Assembly: GCA_044433415.1 (NCBI GenBank) | Contig: JAWXTP010000032.1 | Coordinates: forward strand, 1 to 27,208 | DNA length: 27,208 nucleotides | Direction: 5' to 3' | Source: JAWXTP01 sp044433415 | GTDB lineage: Bacteria; Bacteroidota; Bacteroidia; Bacteroidales; Rikenellaceae | In this document: positions 1 to 9,509 of the stretch, piece after piece | Layout of the letters: the number at the start of each line of letters is the position of its first letter | Numbering within the stretch: position 1 is the first letter of the stretch | The notes under the pieces: model-generated | Told to the model about the DNA's origin: nothing | The model's database searches: none | Seen by the model: only the letters and a program-made list of their open reading frames with translations | Position numbers and translations under genes: made by a program

Positions 1-116
1 CCAAGAATGGCTTAGATTTTTTGCGTTTTTCGGAAAAGAACGCGGAGCAGCCTCGACGGCTGTGAGCACTTCTTTTTCGGAAAAGGTGAAAAATGTAGGC
101 CGTTATTGGGAAAAGC
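1..116 (-). repeat. Structured intergenic repeat, copy 1 (left end may lie outside the window)
   Basis: This is a long imperfect foldback just downstream of the ABC ATPase stop codon; read on the minus strand it is in sense with that gene. Its outer end is GCTTTTCCCAATAACGGC, and the other end reads GCCATTCTTGG, which partly complements it. The stem arms pair at roughly 19 of 24 positions. The apex contains CAGCC-GTCGA-GGCTG flanked by GTGCTCA and TGCTCCGCG. Copies at 6850-7001 and 11715-12028 share the ends and apex but have a different stem sequence, so pairing rather than sequence is kept. I do not recognise the family. Confidence 0.75.
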
Positions 117-152
117 CTTCACTAAGCCACCGAAGCAACACCCAACTACCAA

Positions 153-833
153 TTACATTTGGGAATCGAGAGTGTCGACAATGCTACCATCAAGGAGGTT
201 GATGATTCTATGGGCGTAGTTACTATCACGTTGAGAGTGAGTCACCATAACTATCGTAGACCCTGTTTTATTCAACTCCGTAAGTATAGACATTACCTCG
301 CGACCATTCTTAGTGTCAAGGTTACCTGTAGGCTCATCGGCCAATATCACCTTTGGTCCTGAAACAACAGCACGTGCTATTGCTACACGTTGTTGCTGAC
401 CCCCTGACAGTTGCTGAGGAAAGTGTCCTGCACGGTGAGAAATAGCCATACGCTTCAATATAGCATCTACCTTAACTTTACGCTCTGCTGATGGAATCTT
501 AAGATATATAAGAGGCAATTCCACATTCTCAAATACTGTAAGCTCATCTATAAGGTTAAAACTCTGAAATATAAAACCTATATTCCCCTTACGTGTTAAG
601 GAACGCTTAGACTCTGAAAGCCCTCCTACCTCTGCACCATCTAGGAAATAATTCCCTGACGACGGAGAATCTAGAAGACCTAATATATTCATCAATGTGG
701 ACTTGCCACAACCTGAAGGCCCCATTATAGCTACAAATTCACCTTCTTTTATCTCTAACGATACACCATTAAGTGCTACTGTTTCGATATCCTCTGTGCG
801 GAATATCTTTTCTAAATCTTTTACCTTAATCAT
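153..833 (-). CDS. ABC transporter ATP-binding protein, MacB/LolD type
   Basis: A 226-aa nucleotide-binding subunit that would power the export complex encoded upstream on the same strand. All expected motifs are visible: Walker A GPSGCGKST at 38-46, Q-loop around Gln90, signature LSGGQQQR at 142-149, Walker B VILADEPTGNLD at 162-173 and the H-loop in VTHS. The length and the QQQR signature fit the MacB/LolD/FtsE branch, which works with FtsX-type permeases in mechanotransmission rather than classical substrate transport. It is the last gene of the five-gene operon and starts 41 nt after the second permease stop. A structured repeat follows its stop. The cargo is not readable from sequence. 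Confidence 0.93.
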   Translation of the reverse strand: MIKVKDLEKIFRTEDIETVALNGVSLEIKEGEFVAIMGPSGCGKSTLMNILGLLDSPSSGNYFLDGAEVGGLSESKRSLTRKGNIGFIFQSFNLIDELTVFENVELPLIYLKIPSAERKVKVDAILKRMAISHRAGHFPQQLSGGQQQRVAIARAVVSGPKVILADEPTGNLDTKNGREVMSILTELNKTGSTIVMVTHSQRDSNYAHRIINLLDGSIVDTLDSQM

Positions 834-874
834 AATTATTTATATTAAATTTGTTAACAACTACTTATCACTTA

Positions 875-3205
875 CTAATTACTTCTTAACGACTTTATAG
901 GATTGGCCACAGCAACCGAATAACACTGAATAGTTACTACAGCTACCACAACAACTGTCAATACCAAAGCTACCACTACAAACACCCACCAATATAGAGG
1001 AGTGCGATAAGCAAATGTAGAAAGCCACCCGTCTATAGCAAACCAAGTCACAGGTACACTAACGATAAAGCTCACTGCCATAGTCACCAAAACCTGATAG
1101 TTAAACTTTAATAAAAGCTGTGCTACTGACGAACCATAAACCTTGCGGAGTGCTATCTCACGATGACGATATTGCATATCAAATAAGATCATTCCAAAAA
1201 TCCCCATCAAAGAGATAACAAATACGACAAGAGCAAATAAGGAAATCAAACGCGATATCTTACCTTCTTTAGAATATACGGCACTTATATAATTGTCTAG
1301 TGTTGAAACATACTTACTTTCAGCTTGCCCTGAGTTATCTATCTCTGCCATTGAAGATATTATTATATCTTTTGCTGTATCGTAAGACACACCGTCATTT
1401 AATTTAATGTTAGCTTTTGAAAAGTTTTCACTATTTTTACTCAACCTTACGAGTGCTGTTGGCTTAACAGGAAAATATAAAGACTGAATATTAAAATCTT
1501 TCATGATTCCCACAACCTCATAATCCCCATCATCTCCAATATTATCCCCCAATTCCAAATCGTAACTTTTCGCCATAGCCTGATTAATTATCATCTCTAT
1601 TTTATTTCCTCCATACTTAAAGTCGCGCCCTTCAAGAATCTCTAGGTCGTGTACCTTAACAAACTTATCATCTACAAAACAAGGTACAAAAGAGCAATAC
1701 TCACCCCCAATACTTAAAGAGAATGACGCTCCTCCTTTTAATAAAATATAGTTGATAGACCTTGCAGCTAGTGATATTTCAGGATGTTTTTGCAACTCAG
1801 ATTCAAAGGCTTCCCATTTATTCATTACCGCTCTAGTTGGCTCACATATAACCACATTTTCTCTCTGGAATCCATAGTCATAATCCATTAAATAACGATT
1901 CTGCATAATTACAAACAATGCTCCACTTGCAATTACAAAGGATATAACAAACTGAAAAACGGACAACAACTGACGTGTCACCTTACCTGTTTTGCTCCTC
2001 CCAAACGCACCTTTAAGCACCAATGCTGGGGAGAAAGATGTTATATAAAACGCTGGTATAAGCGCAATTGCTGTACCTAGAATAGCAGTACCTAGAAAAC
2101 ATAAACTCAATAAGTAAATATTACTTTTAACTCCTATATCTGCATCTAGGAGCTCAGCGATAAAGCTACCTGACACTATATGAATAATTAAAATAGTGAA
2201 CATATAACTCATAAGCATAAACATGACACCCTCAGCAATAACATTCATCCTAAGTGCTAAGGTAGGTGCTCCAAAGACTTTATTTATATTGACTGCTTTA
2301 ATTCGTATGGGAGCTAAGGCGATAAAAAAGTTTAAATAGTTTACTAGAGCAATTGCCACTACTAAAAGCGCTACTAATATCATCACATTCGACAAAGGTA
2401 AATTTCCTATTGGGTTATTTTCTGAGAAATAATAATCTGTTATAGGTTCAAACAATACTCGCGACTTACCAGCTACCTCTTCTATGAACGTATCGCTTTT
2501 CGTGCCTAATTCATTTACAGCTTTAGAGCTAATTTCAAAATCCGACTCCGCATGATCAGGTGCAAATTTGAAAAATGAATAATAATTCCACTGACCTACA
2601 GAGTTACCATAAACGGCAGCTCCATTATTTATCATCATACTTTCTCCAAATATAGTATTTGACGAAAAATCTTCAATTACAGCTACTACAGCATACTCTT
2701 TATCTTCAACAACTATCTTTTCGCCTATTGCCTGACCATTCCCAAATAGCTTTTCTTTAGCAGAAATAGGAATTATTGTTGAATTTGGTTGCACATAATC
2801 GGCTAAGTTTCCCTCCAAACATTTCATATCAAAAACATCAATAAAACTACTTGAAGTGTAAGAAGATTTTACATCTATATACTCATTATCTTTACCGTAC
2901 ACACCTACCATTTTTTCATAAGGGTTTGTAATATAAGTATATGCCTCTACTCTAGGATTAGACTGTCCTGCTGCATCTATCAAAGGTACAGAACTTACAC
3001 TCCAATATTTTGACTCATTATAAACATACATGCTATATATCCTATCACTTTCAGCTATTGATTTATTATAGCCATATTCCCAATTAGACTGAGCACAGAT
3101 AATCACAAACAGCGCAAAAGCCATAGACAAACCTGCTACATTTAACAGGGAAGCCACTTTAAACCGTGTAAGGGTAATCCAAAAATTCTTTAATATATTC
3201 TTCAT
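875..3205 (-). CDS. ABC transporter permease, MacB/FtsX type (second of pair)
   Basis: A 776-aa inner-membrane protein with the duplicated layout common in Bacteroidota. There is an N-terminal helix (about 17-40), a large extracytoplasmic MacB-like domain (about 41-265), a helix near 272-295, and a first FtsX block with the conserved run around residues 300-400. A second periplasmic segment follows, then a C-terminal FtsX block (about 655-770) containing the REIALRKVYGSS motif. It pairs with the 766-aa permease upstream; the two probably form a heterodimer, which is an inference. It lies 36 nt after the HlyD gene and 41 nt before the ATPase gene. The alternative, a homodimeric MacB, is less likely because two diverged permeases are present. 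Confidence 0.9.
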   Translation of the reverse strand: MKNILKNFWITLTRFKVASLLNVAGLSMAFALFVIICAQSNWEYGYNKSIAESDRIYSMYVYNESKYWSVSSVPLIDAAGQSNPRVEAYTYITNPYEKMVGVYGKDNEYIDVKSSYTSSSFIDVFDMKCLEGNLADYVQPNSTIIPISAKEKLFGNGQAIGEKIVVEDKEYAVVAVIEDFSSNTIFGESMMINNGAAVYGNSVGQWNYYSFFKFAPDHAESDFEISSKAVNELGTKSDTFIEEVAGKSRVLFEPITDYYFSENNPIGNLPLSNVMILVALLVVAIALVNYLNFFIALAPIRIKAVNINKVFGAPTLALRMNVIAEGVMFMLMSYMFTILIIHIVSGSFIAELLDADIGVKSNIYLLSLCFLGTAILGTAIALIPAFYITSFSPALVLKGAFGRSKTGKVTRQLLSVFQFVISFVIASGALFVIMQNRYLMDYDYGFQRENVVICEPTRAVMNKWEAFESELQKHPEISLAARSINYILLKGGASFSLSIGGEYCSFVPCFVDDKFVKVHDLEILEGRDFKYGGNKIEMIINQAMAKSYDLELGDNIGDDGDYEVVGIMKDFNIQSLYFPVKPTALVRLSKNSENFSKANIKLNDGVSYDTAKDIIISSMAEIDNSGQAESKYVSTLDNYISAVYSKEGKISRLISLFALVVFVISLMGIFGMILFDMQYRHREIALRKVYGSSVAQLLLKFNYQVLVTMAVSFIVSVPVTWFAIDGWLSTFAYRTPLYWWVFVVVALVLTVVVVAVVTIQCYSVAVANPIKSLRSN

Positions 3206-3241
3206 AAAAAAACTCCTTATATCTTACTTATATGTTTCATA

Positions 3242-4486
3242 TTATTGAATATCTAGAATATCAACATTATTATATGATTGATAACTACTAGTAATGACTT
3301 GTTCACCCTCTGTAAGGCCTTCTGTAACCTCATAGTATTGAGGATTTTGACGACTTATCCTTATAGGTCGTTTTACTGCAACACCGTCTTCTACAACATA
3401 AATCCATTGACCTCCTGTCTGTTGATAAAACGCACCACGTGGGATTATTATAGCCTCTGTAGGGCTTCCTAGCTCCAAATTCACATAGTAGGTCTGCCCT
3501 GTACGTATGTTCTCTGGGCGTTCTGCCTCAAATGTTAGCCATGTGCGAAATTGCCCTTCTCGTACTTCTGGAAATACTCGTGACACTACTAGTGAATAGC
3601 TTTCTCCACCTCGTTCAAAGGTTGCTACTAAACCTCGTGACACTCTATCAATATAATGCTCATCAATTAGCACCTCTATTTTAAAATCTGTAAGGTCGTT
3701 TATCTGACCTAACTTTTGCCCCGAAACTATAGACTGCCCCAACACAACATCTAATAAACCTAACTCCCCATCAATAATAGACCGTACACTAAGGTTATCC
3801 ACGCGCTGACGAACAAGAGTCATGTTACGCTTCATAGATTCTAAACTTTGCTCTAAATTTACTACTTGCAACTCTCGGAATATGGAGTCTTGTTTTTCGC
3901 GTTCTTGAAGAAGTGTTACATTCTCTACCGAATATTCATAGTCTTCTTTAGCTACCAGATATTCCTCTTCAGAAATTAACTCCTCAGCCCAAAGGGTTTT
4001 GTTTTGTTCATACTTACGCTTCTTACGTGCTATCTCCATATTTACGGATAACATCTCACGACGTATGGTTAGCTTCTCTTGTTCCATTTCAACGCGTGTG
4101 TTACGTAAGAAGTTCTCTTTCTCAGCAAGAGAGGCTTCACTCTCAAGAATTTGAATGTTTAGCTGAGGATTGCTCAGGCGAAGAACCACATCTCCCTTTT
4201 TTACTTTTGCACCTTCTTCGACAAGACGTTCTTCAACGATACCTCCCTCTAGGGGTGTTAGCTGCACGACACTCAAAGGCTGCACTGTACCGTTAACCCT
4301 AACAAAATCATTAAACTCTCCTTTTTTTACAGTCATCACTGTTAGTGTACGTCCATCAACTCTAAGTGAAGGGCGATGGTCACCTAAAACTAACCACATC
4401 ACAAGTGTTAACAACACTAAAGCAATAACAACCCAGATAACGTATTTTTTACGTATAGGTGATTTATGTTCTATCTTTCTATCCAT
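3242..4486 (-). CDS. HlyD/MacA-family periplasmic adaptor
   Basis: A 414-aa membrane-fusion protein linking the permease pair to the TolC channel. The N-terminus is cytoplasmic and basic, followed by one membrane helix at about 15-36. A biotinyl-lipoyl-like half motif (GGIVEERLVEEGAKVKKGDVVLRL) begins near residue 85. A long charged coiled-coil hairpin covers about 110-230, the second lipoyl half follows, then beta-barrel and membrane-proximal domains to the C-terminus. Its ATG overlaps the stop of the upstream permease by one base (TAATG), which suggests translational coupling. The family makes a hexameric conduit in MacAB-TolC systems; that role here is inferred from the neighbours. Confidence 0.92.
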   Translation of the reverse strand: MDRKIEHKSPIRKKYVIWVVIALVLLTLVMWLVLGDHRPSLRVDGRTLTVMTVKKGEFNDFVRVNGTVQPLSVVQLTPLEGGIVEERLVEEGAKVKKGDVVLRLSNPQLNIQILESEASLAEKENFLRNTRVEMEQEKLTIRREMLSVNMEIARKKRKYEQNKTLWAEELISEEEYLVAKEDYEYSVENVTLLQEREKQDSIFRELQVVNLEQSLESMKRNMTLVRQRVDNLSVRSIIDGELGLLDVVLGQSIVSGQKLGQINDLTDFKIEVLIDEHYIDRVSRGLVATFERGGESYSLVVSRVFPEVREGQFRTWLTFEAERPENIRTGQTYYVNLELGSPTEAIIIPRGAFYQQTGGQWIYVVEDGVAVKRPIRISRQNPQYYEVTEGLTEGEQVITSSYQSYNNVDILDIQ

Positions 4487-6786
4487 TATATTTTACCTAT
4501 TAATTTACCATATTCTTTTTTAGCTATCTTGCTTGTTTCTATATAGATAACAACAAATATAACCAACCCTATTACCACAGCACCGCTAAGGACTATATAT
4601 AGCGATATGTTTATTGAGTTCCCAACCATAGCGAGCAATAAATTTAATGCCTTATAACTAATAACCGTAGAGGCTACCATAGAGACAGCTGCAATAAAAA
4701 ACAACCTTACCCCTACCAAGTGTACAATATCCATTACCGAAGCTCCAAAGGTGCGACGTATGACAATCTGACGACGACGAGCTTTAATCTCTGTTAAGAT
4801 GTAGCTTATTACACCTATAAGGGTGCTTATAATCAAGACTAGCGCCCCAGTGAAAACACCATTACGGATAATTCTTATATCGGAATTTGCTATCTCCACC
4901 TCTTGTTTATAAGGAGCTACCTCAAAATCAAGTGTCGGGTGTAAATCATCCAGTACCTTTTGTATTTTATTGTTAACCTTAGCACTAACATTAGTTATAC
5001 CCTTGACAGTAAGGGTCATAGTGTGCCAATCCTCACTATTTTCCAAGAATATCATAGGTGTTATAGAGTTATAAACATTTTGCCTTAGCTCACTGATTAT
5101 ACCTATGGATTCTGCACCGCTAAAGTCATATTCATTCATTTCTGTTATTGTCCCAAGCACATCTAAACCTGTCTGATTTATAAACCCTGACGTTGGACTA
5201 AATTGTGAAAAGTCTCCTTCCAATACTTTTATACCATAAACCTTAAAGAAATCACGGTCTACATAATTTGATCTAAACCATATAGGTGATGTGCTTTCTC
5301 CCTTTTTAGTTACAGCAAATCCTGTCCAACCGCTAATAGGTAATCTGTGAGCAATTGTTGCACCCTCTATTTCTGGTAATTTTAGTATCTCTTCTTTTAG
5401 AGTTTCAGCCTCACGTTTTGAAATTTTCTTGTTAAGGTTAACACTATACAATTTACTATAATCATAACCCAGATTGAAATTCATAGCGTAATTGTATTGT
5501 AACAGCACACCTAGCGCCACAGAAATTACAGCCATCGCTGAGGTAACTTCTAAAAAGAGAAGTATATGTTTCCACCACAGATTTACACTTTTTAAGTTCC
5601 TAAAAATTGATGACACAGGTATACGAGCAAAAATCACTGCTGGGACAACTCCTGCAACTATTACTACAACTAAGAGTACTACACCCACGCTCCAAAGGTA
5701 TTTCAACGCAAAAAGATCTTTTATTGGCAGACCTACCATCGTCTCTAGTTGAGCATTAAAGGCGAACAGCATAGCCACAGAAAGCAGAAGTCCAAAAATG
5801 GTGTAAAACACGGTCTCCGCAATTACCAAAGAGAATACCTGAGAGGAAGTTGCACCACTTGCCTTATGCACTCCCACTTCTTTATGTCGTGAAACAAGAG
5901 AGTTAATTTGCATTAGCGCAAAGTTTAGAGAGACTATCAACACCACACAAAAGCCAATAATAACAAATAGGTAATTCATAGCTCCTGCACCACTATCACC
6001 AAAGTCAGCATACTCAGAAAATTTCTTAAAAGGGTGAGCAAAAACAGCCACCTGCATAGATTCTACAACTTTCCCCTTCTCTATATGAGGAGCAAATGCC
6101 TTATTAATGTTTTTACTTAATTCGTCTATGTCGCATTTGTGACTTAGCTTAAAAAAGGTGTACCAACCATCATTAAACCATTGTGTATTAGAAATGTTAG
6201 CATTAAATATAAGGTCTACATTTTTGTGGTAAGAGTTAGGTGCAAAATCTGCAAATATTGCTCTTACTGTTAGTTTTCTATTGTTTATTGTCACAACTTC
6301 ATTTAATGCGTTCCCTCCATTAAAGAGTTTCTCGGCCATAGATTTAGAAATAACAATACCTCCATTATCTCTATATTGAGACTTTACCTCACCTTCTAAT
6401 ATTTCTATAGGGAAAAGGTCAAAGAATAGGGAGTCTGTTGCTAGTGACACTGCACTAAACTCACCTCTATCACTCTTTAAGTTTTGGTTTGTTCGCCCAA
6501 ATCTTGTAGCTTTTTCAATATCGGGAATTTCTGCCATCAATGTAGGTGCCATAGCAGGGAACACTCCTGCTAAACCATCATAACTCTCCGTACCAATAGA
6601 GGCATTCATCGTCAAGAAGTACGTTTTATCTTGGTCTTGCATATAATCATCGTAGCTAGCAAAAAAAGCAGTACGGCAGATTATAACAGAACCTATTAAA
6701 ATCCCCATAGCAAGGGAAAATATTTTCCAGAAATTTGACCAGGTTGCTCGTTTAGCAACTCTCAGGGCATAGTAAAGATTAATCAT
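4486..6786 (-). CDS. ABC transporter permease, MacB/FtsX type (first of pair)
   Basis: A 766-aa permease with the same architecture as the one at 875-3205: an N-terminal helix followed by a MacB periplasmic domain, an FtsX block with the RHKEVGVHKASGATSSQV motif near residue 300, a second periplasmic domain, and a C-terminal FtsX block with the RRRQIVIRRTFGAS motif. I place the start at 6786 (MINLYYAL), which matches the usual N-terminus of this family; the frame stays open 12 codons further up to 6822, but those residues look like leader sequence. It is the second gene of the operon, separated from tolC by a structured repeat, and overlaps the HlyD start by one base. Confidence 0.9.
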   Translation of the reverse strand: MINLYYALRVAKRATWSNFWKIFSLAMGILIGSVIICRTAFFASYDDYMQDQDKTYFLTMNASIGTESYDGLAGVFPAMAPTLMAEIPDIEKATRFGRTNQNLKSDRGEFSAVSLATDSLFFDLFPIEILEGEVKSQYRDNGGIVISKSMAEKLFNGGNALNEVVTINNRKLTVRAIFADFAPNSYHKNVDLIFNANISNTQWFNDGWYTFFKLSHKCDIDELSKNINKAFAPHIEKGKVVESMQVAVFAHPFKKFSEYADFGDSGAGAMNYLFVIIGFCVVLIVSLNFALMQINSLVSRHKEVGVHKASGATSSQVFSLVIAETVFYTIFGLLLSVAMLFAFNAQLETMVGLPIKDLFALKYLWSVGVVLLVVVIVAGVVPAVIFARIPVSSIFRNLKSVNLWWKHILLFLEVTSAMAVISVALGVLLQYNYAMNFNLGYDYSKLYSVNLNKKISKREAETLKEEILKLPEIEGATIAHRLPISGWTGFAVTKKGESTSPIWFRSNYVDRDFFKVYGIKVLEGDFSQFSPTSGFINQTGLDVLGTITEMNEYDFSGAESIGIISELRQNVYNSITPMIFLENSEDWHTMTLTVKGITNVSAKVNNKIQKVLDDLHPTLDFEVAPYKQEVEIANSDIRIIRNGVFTGALVLIISTLIGVISYILTEIKARRRQIVIRRTFGASVMDIVHLVGVRLFFIAAVSMVASTVISYKALNLLLAMVGNSINISLYIVLSGAVVIGLVIFVVIYIETSKIAKKEYGKLIGKI

Positions 6787-6849
6787 ATTGTTTTGTTTTC
6801 TTATTGTTCTATATATTATCAATGTTAGGTATATTTAGCTATATTTTAA

Positions 6850-7001
6850 CCTGCATAGGGCAGGAAACTGATGTTTCTCTTTTTTCAAGAATGGTTCATA
6901 TTTGCGGCGTTTTTTAAAGTTTTAAACGGAGCAGCCTCGGGTGGCTGTGAGTATTGAAACTTTGAAAAAGGTCGCAAAGATGAGCCGTTATTGGGAAAAG
7001 C
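6850..7001 (-). repeat. Structured intergenic repeat, copy 2, with tail hairpin
   Basis: It lies between the tolC and permease genes, starting 10 nt after the tolC stop and in sense with it. The arms CATCTTTGCGACC... and CATATTTGCGGCG... pair at about 26 of 31 positions. The apex is CAGCC-ACCCG-AGGCTG, flanked by CTCACA and TGCTCCG. Beyond the main hairpin comes CCATTCTTG and then a small tail hairpin CCTGC-CCTAT-GCAGG (6850-6864) followed by TTAAAAT. The same tail occurs in copy 3. No long T-run follows, so it does not look like a plain terminator. Confidence 0.8.
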
Positions 7002-7011
7002 CTTCCCGTAG

Positions 7012-8358
7012 TTACTTGCCAGAAGACAATGTAAAGTAAGGTATTCCATTGTAATAATTAACCTCTCTTAATTTGATTTGGTAGCTTAACTGGGAGTAGC
7101 GCAATTCAGCTTCCGCATTAAACAAGTCATTATCAGAAGTCTGTAGTTCTATAATACTTACAAATCGTGACATGTATCGTTTATGGACTGCCGCGTTGGC
7201 TTCGCGTTGATATTTCGCAGTTTGCTCAGCTTGTAACTGCTTCTGAAAGGCAGCTTCTAACTCCATTGTAGCCTTTCGAATCTCACTTTCTAAAGTCCTA
7301 ATTGTATTACTGTGGGTGTCACGAGCTAACTGTAAGTTATTTTTTGCAGTCTTCACATTCTTACGAACGCTAAGCCCATTAAAGATGGGTACAGAAACAG
7401 ATACTCCTACCCACTCTCCTAAGTTGTCCTTTAACTGAGTTGCGAATGCATCGTACACGCCTGCTGTAAGATTCTTATAGTAAGATGAAGAGATTCCTCC
7501 ACTAAGTGTAATTGTAGGGTAATAACTTCCTTGTGCAATTTTTAAATTTAATTCACTTATAGACAAATCCTTATCTGCAAGTTGTACAGAAATACTATTT
7601 TTTAAAGCATACTCAACTATAGATTCTGTATTAGTGTTATTGACTTCTGTGTTAGATATAACCTTACTAATAAGCAACTCATCATCAAGAGGATAATTCA
7701 TACAATCTTTTAATTCTATTATACTAATTTCAAGATTATTGCGTGCTGTAATTGCTGAATACTCCTCAGTGGCAAGTGTGGCTTGAAGCTGTAGCATATC
7801 ACTCTTAGCTCCTGCGCCTAACTCATATTCTCTTTGTAGTCGTTTAAGGTCTATACGGTAGGTTTCTATACGTTTTTCGTACAAGGTTACTAACTCCCCA
7901 TTATAAATTACTGTAGCATAAGCCATCATGGTTTTTTCAGCAACTTCATCTTTAGCGCGTTGTAATGCATCTTCTCCGCGTAATTTTGAAATTTTTGAAC
8001 TTCTCACTTGGTTTATATATCTAAATCCTGCAAAAATTGGTAGCGAACCGCTAGCACTCACACCATTACTAAATGTTGAAGTGTTTATGTAACTGTTGGT
8101 CGCTGGGTCAACACCACGTCCAAATGAAAAATAAGGAGACACATAACCAGTAACAGACGGTAGTAAATCCAAAATTGCGTTTTCATAATCTATCTTAGCA
8201 TTAGCGCGCTCTATAGTTTTTGACTTTACATCAAAATTATTCTCTACAGCATAGGCTATACAATCATCAAGTGTCATTTCCTGAGCTCCTAAGGATGTAG
8301 AAAGTAACAGTAGTAGTGATAGTGTAAATAATTCTCTCATAATAATAAATATCTTCAT
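7012..8358 (-). CDS. TolC-family outer-membrane efflux protein
   Basis: A 448-aa outer-membrane channel protein. The N-terminus (MKIFIIMRELFTLSLLLL, ending near LGAQ) is a signal peptide. It is followed by MTLDDCIAYAVENNFDV, the usual start of an OEP domain, then two repeats of long amphipathic helices (about 60-240 and 255-440). It would form the trimeric exit duct for the adaptor and permeases encoded downstream. I choose the start at 8358; 8340 (MRELFTL) is an alternative, and the upstream in-frame start at 8391 adds a charged stretch before the signal peptide. It is first in the operon, so the operon promoter should lie in 8359-8688, but I saw no full-consensus promoter on this strand. 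Confidence 0.92.
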   Translation of the reverse strand: MKIFIIMRELFTLSLLLLLSTSLGAQEMTLDDCIAYAVENNFDVKSKTIERANAKIDYENAILDLLPSVTGYVSPYFSFGRGVDPATNSYINTSTFSNGVSASGSLPIFAGFRYINQVRSSKISKLRGEDALQRAKDEVAEKTMMAYATVIYNGELVTLYEKRIETYRIDLKRLQREYELGAGAKSDMLQLQATLATEEYSAITARNNLEISIIELKDCMNYPLDDELLISKVISNTEVNNTNTESIVEYALKNSISVQLADKDLSISELNLKIAQGSYYPTITLSGGISSSYYKNLTAGVYDAFATQLKDNLGEWVGVSVSVPIFNGLSVRKNVKTAKNNLQLARDTHSNTIRTLESEIRKATMELEAAFQKQLQAEQTAKYQREANAAVHKRYMSRFVSIIELQTSDNDLFNAEAELRYSQLSYQIKLREVNYYNGIPYFTLSSGK

Positions 8359-8436
8359 GTTTTGATAATATTTATGCCAACAGCGTGCCAAAACAACTAA
8401 CTACCACTGTATAAGCGATTTACAAAACAGCGGAAA

Positions 8437-8491
8437 AATAATTGTGTAAAAAAAATAGACACTATGTGTCTTATTTTTTTACACAATTATT
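8437..8491. other. 26-bp near-perfect hairpin between divergent genes
   Basis: Arms 8437-8462 and 8466-8491 match at 24 of 26 positions around a 3-nt loop. The sequence runs AATAATTGTGTAAAAAA to GACAC-TAT-GTGTC and back. It sits between the divergent starts of tolC and the omega-amidase, where no transcript needs to end. It could be a protein-binding dyad or an attenuator in the tolC leader. Confidence 0.7.
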
Positions 8492-8629
8492 GATATTATC
8501 CTGAAATGTGAAATTATTTCCATCATTTTTATGTTAAAGGGAATTATAGAAACCAGTTTTGTTCTATTTCGAATTTTAAAGTCATTTCTTTGAATTATTT
8601 GCTCTTCAAGTTACAAATTATTATAAAAA

Positions 8630-8660
8630 TTTGCTTTTTTAAAATATATATATTATTTTG
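8630..8660 (+). promoter_or_regulatory. Candidate promoter for the omega-amidase gene
   Basis: TTTG at 8630-8633 is followed after 19 nt by TTATTTTG (8653-8660). This is one base off the Bacteroides -7 consensus TAnnTTTG and sits 28 nt before the chosen ATG at 8689. Confidence 0.4.
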
Positions 8661-8688
8661 TGCGATTATTAATTTAAAACCCCATAAA

Positions 8689-9447
8689 ATGAAGGTATCT
8701 TTATTACAGCGTTCAATAAAATGGTTGGCACCAGATGACAATAAAAACAATGCTGAACAATGGATTGCGCAGTGTGTCGGTTCTGATCTTGTTGTATTGC
8801 CTGAGATGTTTACTACAGGTTTTTGTACAGACCCTAGAGATAGTGCTGAAAAAGGAGAGCAAACTTTAGTATGGATGCAGCAAATGGCGGCTCTTTATGA
8901 CGTACATTTGGCAGGTAGCGTTGCTGTTAATGTTGATGGCGAATATTATAATAGACTTTATGTCGTTTCCCCTGATGGAACTTATGTGAAATATGACAAA
9001 CGTCACCTTTTCACTTTTGCAGGAGAACATAAATTTTATAAGGCAGGTGACCAAAAAGTCATTGTAGAAATTGCAGGAGTTCGTATTTTATTGCTAATAT
9101 GTTATGATTTACGCTTCCCTGTGTGGAGTCGCAATAGAGGTGATTATGATATGATTTTATATGTAGCTAATTGGCCAACACCTCGTCGAAAACCTTGGGA
9201 TTTACTATTGCGTGCGCGTGCTATAGAAAATTTATGTTTTGTTTGTGGAGTGAATATTGTTGGTAGTGACCCTTTTGTAGAATATTCGGGTGGCACTGCT
9301 GCAATAAACTTTATTGGCGAAACTGTAGCTGAGGTTGCGGATAATGAAGAAGGTGTTGCTACCTTTGAGTTAAATATGGACAACCTTAAAGCCTTTAGAG
9401 ATAAGTTTCCAGCACTTAACGATGCAGACAATTTTGAAATTATTTAA
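8689..9447 (+). CDS. Nitrilase-family omega-amidase (YafV-like)
   Basis: A 252-aa carbon-nitrogen hydrolase. The catalytic triad is visible as Glu39 (LPEMFTTGF), Lys104 (YDKRHLF) and Cys138 (CYDLRFPVW). These contexts are those of the YafV/omega-amidase branch, which hydrolyses 2-oxoglutaramate or 2-oxosuccinamate to the 2-oxoacid and ammonia. I chose the ATG at 8689 because the upstream open frame (from 8590) encodes a Phe/Ile/Lys-rich stretch that belongs to no nitrilase and overlaps the probable promoter. It lies 62 nt upstream of iorA. Placement beside an aromatic aminotransferase fits removal of the keto-acid amide formed when glutamine donates the amino group; that link is inference. 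Confidence 0.88.
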   Translation: MKVSLLQRSIKWLAPDDNKNNAEQWIAQCVGSDLVVLPEMFTTGFCTDPRDSAEKGEQTLVWMQQMAALYDVHLAGSVAVNVDGEYYNRLYVVSPDGTYVKYDKRHLFTFAGEHKFYKAGDQKVIVEIAGVRILLLICYDLRFPVWSRNRGDYDMILYVANWPTPRRKPWDLLLRARAIENLCFVCGVNIVGSDPFVEYSGGTAAINFIGETVAEVADNEEGVATFELNMDNLKAFRDKFPALNDADNFEII

Positions 9448-9451
9448 TTAA

Positions 9452-9492
9452 GGGAAGTTCTATTTTAGTTTATTTGATTTTTAGAACTACCC
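9452..9492 (+). repeat. Inverted repeat between omega-amidase and iorA
   Basis: GGGAAGTTCTA (9452-9462) and TAGAACTACCC (9482-9492) pair at 10 of 11 positions around a 19-nt loop. It begins 4 nt after the omega-amidase stop. The left arm belongs to the GGGAA(C/G)TT(C/T)TA motif family seen elsewhere in the window. A weak terminator or attenuator is possible. Confidence 0.45.
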
Positions 9493-9509
9493 ATAACCTA
9501 TATAAAGAA

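Noticed and set aside
153..8358. The export operon as LolCDE lipoprotein transport
   Set aside because: LolCDE has no HlyD adaptor or TolC partner, and these permeases are about twice the length of LolC/E.
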